Of a DNA stretch of 64,000 nucleotides, positions 58,661-64,000 are shown one piece after another. The position numbers and the translations under genes were made by a program. Source of the DNA: Anaerolineae bacterium UTCFX1 (GTDB lineage Bacteria; Chloroflexota; Anaerolineae; Anaerolineales; Villigracilaceae); the NCBI GenBank assembly GCA_002050275.1, contig MWTB01000021.1, positions 62,001-126,000 on the forward strand, written 5' to 3'. The notes beneath the pieces are model-generated. The model saw nothing but the letters and a program-made list of their open reading frames with translations. It ran no database searches and was not told the DNA's origin. How positions within the stretch are numbered: the first letter of the stretch is position 1; each line of letters starts with the position of its first letter.

Positions 58661-59500
58661 TCAGGGAGCGGGAATCAAAGGGCTAATATCCACCGGCGTG
58701 AAATCCACAATAACCAGAACGATCTGAAGGCGATTAAAATCTACCACCGGTTGGATGGAAGCTTGTTGAAACAAATCCGATTCGCGCGCGCGGATGTTGA
58801 CCACCTGCCCCACAATTAAGTCGGGAGGGTAACCGCCTCCCAGCCCAGAGGTCAACACAAGATCGCCGCGCTCGATCGCCACATTCTGCTGAATCAGTTC
58901 AAGCGTTAAGTCGCCGGTCAACGACCCGACGAGAGACGATTCCGTTTTCGCATTCTGTAGGCGAACGTTCACATTTGAAGCGGGATCGGTAATCAGTTGC
59001 ACGCGCGCCGCATCGGCAATAACCGCGGTAACGCGCCCCACCAAACCTTGATTTGTCACGACTGGCATGCCTTTGCGTACGCCGTCATTGGAGCCGCGAT
59101 TGATGATCACATAATGCAAGAATGGGCTGGGATCTTTACCGATAACCTCTGCCGCCAAAAATGTATCTTCCGAATGCGTACGAGAGAAATCCACCAACGC
59201 CGCAAGGATCTCTCGCTCAGCCGCTTGTTGTTGCAGTTGAATGACTTGCGCCTGCAATTCTGCAACCTCAGCCTGCAAGCGGATATTCTGCTCGCGCATC
59301 GCGGCGACGTCGCGCGACGAGGTCAACAGATATTGTAATGCGACGAAGCGAGAGGAAAACCATGTCTGCGCGCCAACCAGCGACCGCGTCACCGCGTTCG
59401 ACACGGGTCCGAAGAATCCTCCCAATGCAAGCGCCAAAATACCCGCTACGACTAGGAATACGATCGTGATCTGAAGCGTGCGCGAAAATAAATTTTTCAT
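58661..59500 (-). CDS. mreC: rod shape-determining protein MreC
   Basis: A 279-residue MreC with one N-terminal membrane helix (about residues 10-32), a coiled coil with Gln/Ala/Leu heptads (about 70-100), and a beta domain containing Pro-Val-Val-Thr-Asn-Gln-Gly-Leu-Val-Gly-Arg-Val and Thr-Ser-Gly-Leu-Gly-Gly-Gly-Tyr-Pro-Pro. It scaffolds the elongation complex outside the membrane. It lies 42 bases after mreB. Confidence 0.94.
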   Translation of the reverse strand: MKNLFSRTLQITIVFLVVAGILALALGGFFGPVSNAVTRSLVGAQTWFSSRFVALQYLLTSSRDVAAMREQNIRLQAEVAELQAQVIQLQQQAAEREILAALVDFSRTHSEDTFLAAEVIGKDPSPFLHYVIINRGSNDGVRKGMPVVTNQGLVGRVTAVIADAARVQLITDPASNVNVRLQNAKTESSLVGSLTGDLTLELIQQNVAIERGDLVLTSGLGGGYPPDLIVGQVVNIRARESDLFQQASIQPVVDFNRLQIVLVIVDFTPVDISPLIPAP

Positions 59501-59542
59501 GTCGCTTGGGCTGACTTAACGCGCGCTGCAGCGCACCAATAA

Positions 59543-60613
59543 CTACACGCTATGCCGTGTGCTTCCACGTTCAAGCCCAATAAAATAACGACTCAAATTA
59601 TCAAAGTCGTCGAACACCATGCCTGCGCCGCGCGCCACGCACGTCAGCGGGTCTTCCGCCACCCACACGCGCAACTTCACTTCGTCTGAAAGCCGCTCAG
59701 CCAGTCCTTGCAACAAGCCCCCTCCGCCAGCAAGGCAGATGCCCGTTTCCATCAAGTCGGCAATGATCTCCGGCGGGATCTCATCCAACGTATCGCGCAC
59801 CGTATCTACAATGACCTGCACTGAACTCGCCAACGCTTCGCGGATCTCAACAGACGACACTTCCACGCTCTCTGGCAAACCCGTCACAAGATTGCGCCCG
59901 CGCACTTCCATTGTCTTTTCCGGTTGAAGTGGATACGCCGACCCAATCGTCCACTTAATCTGCTCCGAAATGCCTTCGCCAATGAGCAGGTTGTATTTGT
60001 TTCGTAAATATTGCACGATATCCTGATCCATTTCATCGCCTGCAACGCGCAACGAGCGCGAGACTACTACGCCGCTCATAGACAAGACCGCCATTTCTGT
60101 CGTACCGCCGCCGATGTCAATCATCATACTGCCGCGAATATCGCCAATGGGCAGTCCTGCCCCCAGAGCCGCAGCGATCGGCTCTTCGATCATATACGCG
60201 GCGCGCGCGCCAGCCGCCATAACGGCGTCGTGCACGGCGCGCTTTTCCACCTCGGTAACCCCGGTCGGGATTCCTACGATGACGCGCGGGCGCGGAAGCG
60301 GAACAACGCTATGTTCATGGACTCGATCAATAAAATATTGCAACATCACCTGCGTAATATCAAACTCCGAGATTACGCCATCGCGCAAAGGGCGCACAAC
60401 CGCAACGTTGCCCGGCGTTCGTCCGATCATCTCCTTAGCCTCCAAGCCGATTGCAAGAGGCTGGCGCAAACGCTTATCAATCGTCACCCACGACGGCTCG
60501 TTAATTACAATGCCTTTGCCGCGCACGTTTACCAGCGTATTTGCAGTGCCCAGATCGATCGCAATATCTAAAGATAGAAAGCCCAATAACCAATTAATTG
60601 GATTAAATGCCAA
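59543..60613 (-). CDS. mreB: actin-like rod shape protein MreB
   Basis: A 356-residue bacterial actin. Nucleotide-site motifs are Asp-Leu-Gly-Thr-Ala-Asn-Thr-Leu-Val near residue 19, Asp-Ile-Gly-Gly-Gly-Thr-Thr-Glu-Met near residue 167, and Ala-Gly-Gly-Gly-Gly-Leu-Leu-Gln-Gly-Leu. The filament guides peptidoglycan insertion in the cylindrical wall. It is the first gene of the leftward run; a TATAAT on the minus strand (60658-60653) lies 40 bases upstream. The divergent gene is udk. Confidence 0.96.
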   Translation of the reverse strand: MAFNPINWLLGFLSLDIAIDLGTANTLVNVRGKGIVINEPSWVTIDKRLRQPLAIGLEAKEMIGRTPGNVAVVRPLRDGVISEFDITQVMLQYFIDRVHEHSVVPLPRPRVIVGIPTGVTEVEKRAVHDAVMAAGARAAYMIEEPIAAALGAGLPIGDIRGSMMIDIGGGTTEMAVLSMSGVVVSRSLRVAGDEMDQDIVQYLRNKYNLLIGEGISEQIKWTIGSAYPLQPEKTMEVRGRNLVTGLPESVEVSSVEIREALASSVQVIVDTVRDTLDEIPPEIIADLMETGICLAGGGGLLQGLAERLSDEVKLRVWVAEDPLTCVARGAGMVFDDFDNLSRYFIGLERGSTRHSV

Positions 60614-60652
60614 AGCAGGCTCCTCAAGATTTCCTTATCTAACTAACGTAAT

Positions 60653-60694
60653 ATTATACCTAACAATCGGTTGCCTCGTGAAATCGCGTATAAT
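60653..60694. promoter_or_regulatory. divergent mreB/udk promoter region
   Basis: A minus-strand TATAAT (60658-60653) faces mreB and a plus-strand TATAAT (60689-60694) faces udk. Neither has a convincing -35. The udk ATG begins 7 bases after its -10 box. Confidence 0.55.
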
Positions 60695-60701
60695 CAACCT
60701 G

Positions 60702-61325
60702 ATGAAACGCCCGGATCCCCTCGTTATCGGCATCGCCGGCGGCTCAGGCTCCGGAAAGACAACTGTCGCTCAGACGATCCTGTCGCGAGTAGGTCGCAAC
60801 CGCATCGCCTTCCTCCAACACGATTCGTACTATAAAGACCTGAGCGGGTTGCCCCCCGCACAGCAGTCGGAAATCAACTTCGATCATCCCGACTCGCTCG
60901 AATCGGACTTATTAGCCCAGCACATCGCTTCGCTTCGCAGCGGGACTTCGGTCTGGGTTCCCATCTACGACTTCTCCGCCAACCGGCGTACCGGCGACGT
61001 CTTCGTCGTAGAGCCGCGCAGCGTTATTCTTGTGGAAGGAATCTTAATCTTCACCGAACCGAAATTAAGGGGCATGTTCGACGTCAAGATCTTCGTAGAC
61101 ACCGATGCAGACTTACGCTTCATCCGCCGTCTCAAACGCGACATCGCCGAACGAGGCCGCACGACCGAATCGGTCATTCAACAATATCAAGCCACTGTGC
61201 GCCCTATGCATCTCGAATTCGTCGAGCCTTCAAAACGCTATGCCGACGTGATCATCCCTGAAGGCGGACACAACGCCGCCGCGCTCGACATGGTCGTCGC
61301 TCGCATTGAAGCGTTATTAAAGTAA
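60702..61325 (+). CDS. udk: uridine kinase
   Basis: A 207-residue uridine/cytidine kinase for pyrimidine salvage. Walker A is Gly-Gly-Ser-Gly-Ser-Gly-Lys-Thr-Thr near residues 13-21. Family motifs are His-Asp-Ser-Tyr-Tyr-Lys-Asp, Asn-Phe-Asp-His-Pro-Asp-Ser and Tyr-Asp-Phe-Ser-Ala-Asn-Arg-Arg. The reading frame stays open far upstream, opposite mreB, but the family begins at 60702, right after a TATAAT. There is no Shine-Dalgarno, so a leaderless mRNA is likely. Confidence 0.93.
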   Translation: MKRPDPLVIGIAGGSGSGKTTVAQTILSRVGRNRIAFLQHDSYYKDLSGLPPAQQSEINFDHPDSLESDLLAQHIASLRSGTSVWVPIYDFSANRRTGDVFVVEPRSVILVEGILIFTEPKLRGMFDVKIFVDTDADLRFIRRLKRDIAERGRTTESVIQQYQATVRPMHLEFVEPSKRYADVIIPEGGHNAAALDMVVARIEALLK

Positions 61326-61399
61326 AGTGGTCTCTCTCCCTTTTCTCGTCAAAGAAAGTGGAGGAGGGCTTATCAAATCATACTCAAACAGGAGAAGAA

Positions 61400-61912
61400 A
61401 TGCCAAAACAATGGAAATCTGCCCCGCAGATGCAAATTGATCCGAAGAAAAAATATAAGGCGCGCATGGAGACCGACAACGGCGTTATGGTCATAGAGTT
61501 GTTCGTCGATAAAACGCCGAAGACCGTCAACAATTTCATTTTCCTCTCCCGCGAGGGATTCTATGACGGCGTGATCTTTCATCGCGTTATCAATAATTTC
61601 ATGGCGCAGGGAGGCGATCCTACCGGCACCGGCATGGGCGGACCCGGCTATAAATTCGAAGACGAGTTCCACCCCAGTTTAAAACACGATAAACAAGGCG
61701 TGCTTTCTATGGCAAACGCCGGACCCGGCACAAACGGTTCACAGTTCTTCATTACCCATACTCCCACCCCGCATTTGGATAATCGCCATAGCGTTTTTGG
61801 ACAAGTCGTAGAAGGTTTGGATGTATTGATGTCCATTCCGGCGCGCGATCCTAACAATAGAAACGCTCCAGCCGTCAAGATTCTTAGCGTCGTCATTGAA
61901 GAAAGCGAATAG
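61400..61912 (+). CDS. cytosolic peptidyl-prolyl isomerase (cyclophilin)
   Basis: A 170-residue cyclophilin without signal peptide or membrane helix. The motifs Phe-His-Arg-Val-Ile, [14 protein letters not shown] and Asn-Gly-Ser-Gln-Phe-Phe-Ile-Thr match the active site. It speeds cis-trans isomerisation at proline in the cytosol. GGAGAAGAA precedes the ATG at 61400. It is the soluble counterpart of the anchored enzyme at 16888. The VTT membrane-protein gene follows by 10 bases. Confidence 0.94.
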   Translation: MPKQWKSAPQMQIDPKKKYKARMETDNGVMVIELFVDKTPKTVNNFIFLSREGFYDGVIFHRVINNFMAQGGDPTGTGMGGPGYKFEDEFHPSLKHDKQGVLSMANAGPGTNGSQFFITHTPTPHLDNRHSVFGQVVEGLDVLMSIPARDPNNRNAPAVKILSVVIEESE

Positions 61913-61922
61913 GAACAGTTCG

Positions 61923-62504
61923 ATGAAGACGACGCAAACGCAGCCTTCTGCATCGTCTTCGCGCGCAAGTATGCGAACTATTCTACGGGCGGCGGCGTTT
62001 GTCGCGGTCATCGCCATCACACTCTATGTGTTCAGCATCCGCGAGCGCGTGCAAGAATTCGCTGAGTTCGGTTATCCGGGCGTTTTTCTCATCGCCCTGA
62101 TCGCTAACGCGACGATTCTGCTCCCCGCGCCGGGCGTGGCGATCGTTTATGCGATGGGCGCGGTCTTTCATCCTCTCGGCGTGGGAATCGCAGCCGGGAC
62201 CGGCGGCGCGCTCGGCGAACTCTCCGGTTATCTCGCCGGCTTCAGCGGACAAGCTGTCATTGAAAACACGCAACTTTATGAACGGATAAAGCCGTTCGTA
62301 AAGAAATACGGCGGCTGGGCGATACTCTTCTTATCGGCGATTCCCAATCCTTTCTTTGATGCGGCGGGCATCGCGGCGGGCGTTGTGAAAATTCCGCTAA
62401 AAACATTCTTGTTTTTTGTATGGATCGGTCAATTGATCAAGATGACCGTATTTGCCTACGCGGGCAACTATTCCTTAGAGTGGATCGCGCAATTTATACA
62501 TTAA
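61923..62504 (+). CDS. VTT/DedA-like membrane protein
   Basis: A 193-residue membrane protein with about five helices, of the VTT (SNARE-associated, YqaA/DedA-like) type. The typical loop Gly-Gly-Ala-Leu-Gly-Glu-Leu-Ser-Gly-Tyr-Leu-Ala-Gly, then Lys-Lys-Tyr-Gly-Gly-Trp-Ala and Ser-Ala-Ile-Pro-Asn-Pro-Phe-Phe-Asp are visible. Family members are linked to lipid scrambling or undecaprenyl-phosphate recycling. The ATG at 61923 follows TAGGAA; an earlier in-frame start would overlap the cyclophilin gene. Confidence 0.82.
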   Translation: MKTTQTQPSASSSRASMRTILRAAAFVAVIAITLYVFSIRERVQEFAEFGYPGVFLIALIANATILLPAPGVAIVYAMGAVFHPLGVGIAAGTGGALGELSGYLAGFSGQAVIENTQLYERIKPFVKKYGGWAILFLSAIPNPFFDAAGIAAGVVKIPLKTFLFFVWIGQLIKMTVFAYAGNYSLEWIAQFIH

Positions 62505-62522
62505 TATCTATAGGAGTTTGTC

Positions 62523-63884
62523 ATGAACGCTTACAGCACGATTGATGCATATCTTGAAAAGAATATGGATAAAAGCATCGCCGAACTCTCCACGCTTGTT
62601 GCGCAACCGAGCATCAGCGCGCAAGGAGTGGGATTGAAAGAATGCGCGGCGCTAGTTGCGGATATGTTGCGGGCGCGCGGTTTCGCCGCCGAAGTCATGG
62701 ACACCGAGGGCGCGCCCGTCGTCTTCGGCGAGCGAAAAGGCAAATCGGACAAAACGTTGCTGTTCTACAACCATTACGACGTTCAGCCGCCCGAGCCATT
62801 GGAATTATGGGAAACGCCTCCGTTCGAACCGTCGTTGCGCGCGGGCAAACTGTACGGTCGCGGCGTGAGCGACGATAAGTCGCACATCACTTCGCGCCTA
62901 TTTGCCATTGACGCGTTGCTTGACGCCGACGGCGAACTTCCGTGCAACGTCAAATTCATCATCGAAGGCGAAGAAGAAACGACCAGCGTTCACTTACACA
63001 AATTCATCCTTGCGCACAAAGACAAATTAAAAGCCGATGCGTGTATCTGGGAGTTCGGCGGCGTAGATCACCGCGAAATTCCAATGCAATCTCTTGGCTT
63101 GCGCGGAATTTGTTATGTAGAACTCTCGGTGGAACGGCTCAACACCGATGTACATTCCGGCGTGGGCGGTTCAATCATGGAAAACGCGGCATGGCGGCTG
63201 GTCTGGGCGCTCTCTACGCTCAAAGGACCCGACGAAAAGATTCTCATCCCCGGCTTCTACGACGACGTTAAGCCGCCCTCTGCGCGCGACCGCGAACTAA
63301 TGGCGGCGCTACCCGACGTTGCCGAAGAGTACAAGAAGCGTTTCGGCGTACAAAAATTCATCAAAGATCTCACCGGCGGAACCGATCTCAAAATGGAAGA
63401 GGTCTTCGTCCCCACTTGCACCATCTGCGGGCTTACCAGCGGCTACCAAGGACCAGGCGCGAAGACAGTCTTACCCGCTAAAGCCTCCGCCAAAGTAGAT
63501 TTTCGCCTCGTGCCAGATCAGAAGCCTGAAGACATCCTTCGCAAACTTCGCGCGCATCTTGACGCGCAAGGGTTTGACGATGTGCAGATTAATTTCCTCG
63601 GCGGCGAACCTGCAGCGCGCACCGACCCAGACGATCCGTTCGTACAAACTGTCATACAGGCTGCCGAAGAGGTATATGAATTCCCTATGGAGATCGTCCC
63701 CATGGTCGGCGGTTCGGGACCCAATTATCCGTTCGTGCACGATCTTGGGCTGCCGGTCGCGACCGCTGGGCTTGGTCATCCAGATTCACGCGCGCACGCA
63801 CCCAACGAGAACATTCGCCTCGATTTATATCTCAAACACGCGCGGCACATGGCGCGATTGATGAAAGAGTTCGCGCACTCATAA
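62523..63884 (+). CDS. M20-family metallodipeptidase
   Basis: A 453-residue zinc peptidase of family M20. Metal and catalytic residues are seen in Asn-His-Tyr-Asp-Val-Gln-Pro-Pro, Gly-Arg-Gly-Val-Ser-Asp-Asp-Lys and Glu-Gly-Glu-Glu-Glu-Thr. The lid domain occupies about residues 195-320. The C-terminal Leu-Gly-His-Pro-Asp-Ser-Arg-Ala-His-Ala-Pro-Asn-Glu carries the last His ligand. Typical substrates are dipeptides or N-acyl amino acids. GGAG lies about 8 bases before the ATG. It follows the VTT gene by 18 bases. Confidence 0.92.
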   Translation: MNAYSTIDAYLEKNMDKSIAELSTLVAQPSISAQGVGLKECAALVADMLRARGFAAEVMDTEGAPVVFGERKGKSDKTLLFYNHYDVQPPEPLELWETPPFEPSLRAGKLYGRGVSDDKSHITSRLFAIDALLDADGELPCNVKFIIEGEEETTSVHLHKFILAHKDKLKADACIWEFGGVDHREIPMQSLGLRGICYVELSVERLNTDVHSGVGGSIMENAAWRLVWALSTLKGPDEKILIPGFYDDVKPPSARDRELMAALPDVAEEYKKRFGVQKFIKDLTGGTDLKMEEVFVPTCTICGLTSGYQGPGAKTVLPAKASAKVDFRLVPDQKPEDILRKLRAHLDAQGFDDVQINFLGGEPAARTDPDDPFVQTVIQAAEEVYEFPMEIVPMVGGSGPNYPFVHDLGLPVATAGLGHPDSRAHAPNENIRLDLYLKHARHMARLMKEFAHS

Positions 63885-63988
63885 CCAGCCTATCTATCAG
63901 CACACGACCAAGATCGCTCTAGTCTCGTTACGTCTCTTCCGTCAAGAGAGACTATACTGTATCCATCATCGTCGTTACGGAGGTTTTT

Positions 63989-64000
63989 ATGCTCGTTAGT
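63989..64000 (+). CDS. first codons of a gene cut by the window edge
   Basis: GGAGG stands 6 bases before an ATG that reads Met-Leu-Val-Ser to the window end. A TATACT at 63953-63958 lies just upstream, and GTCTCT/AGAGAC arms flank the spacer before it. The product cannot be known. Confidence 0.45.

Noticed and set aside
60114-60701. Long upstream extension of the uridine kinase frame, antisense to mreB
   Set aside because: The added 196 codons show no family features, lie opposite a well-supported mreB, and the udk family begins at 60702.

Overview
The window looks like chromosomal DNA from a Chloroflexota bacterium, most likely of class Anaerolineae. This is an inference from gene content: a SufCBD/SufS/SufU cluster with a SufR-like repressor, an mreBCD-pbp2-minCDE-rodA block, several acyl-CoA dehydrogenases and an acyl-CoA carboxylase, many GT-C type membrane proteins, and lipoproteins with Thr/Pro-rich linkers after the lipobox. 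There are no rRNA genes, CRISPR arrays, phage genes or insertion sequences that I can support. One tRNA gene is present.

Layout. 1-2.4 kb: a YbaK-like fragment, an EamA transporter, a superoxide dismutase and a ferredoxin. 2.4-7.3 kb: hisS, followed by an odd accessory island of two paralogous lipoprotein/small-membrane-protein units, with a gene remnant trapped between them. 7.5-9.1 kb: a methyltransferase and a PIG-L deacetylase with repeat-rich flanks. 9.2-16.9 kb: the iron-sulfur assembly region. sufC-sufB-sufD, a histone-tail-like protein, sufS, sufU and a Rieske protein read leftward; a SufR-like regulator and a SufT-like protein read rightward from a shared divergent promoter region. 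16.9-31.3 kb: a membrane cyclophilin, acyl-CoA dehydrogenases, a ComEA-like protein, a CPBP protease, two GT-C membrane proteins, a SET-domain protein with a highly structured leader, a DppA peptidase, a nitrilase and a zinc-lobe reductase.

31.3-36.5 kb: an acyl-CoA carboxylase operon (carboxyltransferase, biotin carboxylase, biotin carrier), then a protealysin-like M4 protease with its adjacent emfourin-type inhibitor. 36.5-41.2 kb: pckA, a phospholipase D-like protein, an unknown helical protein, fabD and rpmF, all leftward. 41.3-44.8 kb: a SpoIIE-type phosphatase, a small P-loop protein and secDF. 44.9-50.6 kb: a FabH-like synthase, tRNA-Gln(CUG) transcribed divergently from glnS, then a lipoprotein, a degenerate nucleotide-cyclase-like protein and a YCF48-like lipoprotein. 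50.7-60.6 kb: a leftward cell-shape and division run (mreB, mreC, mreD, pbp2, minC, minD, minE, rodA) ending in gltX and a DhaL-like protein. 60.7-64 kb: uridine kinase, a cyclophilin, a VTT membrane protein and an M20 peptidase.

The genes group into modules: Fe-S biogenesis and oxidative stress (sod, ferredoxin, suf, Rieske), acyl-CoA catabolism and carboxylation, Glu/Gln tRNA charging (gltX, glnS, tRNA-Gln), cell wall elongation coupled to septum placement, and protein export and folding (secDF, two cyclophilins). The least explained parts are the duplicated lipoprotein island, the Lys-rich tail protein inside the suf operon, and the structured leader of the SET gene.
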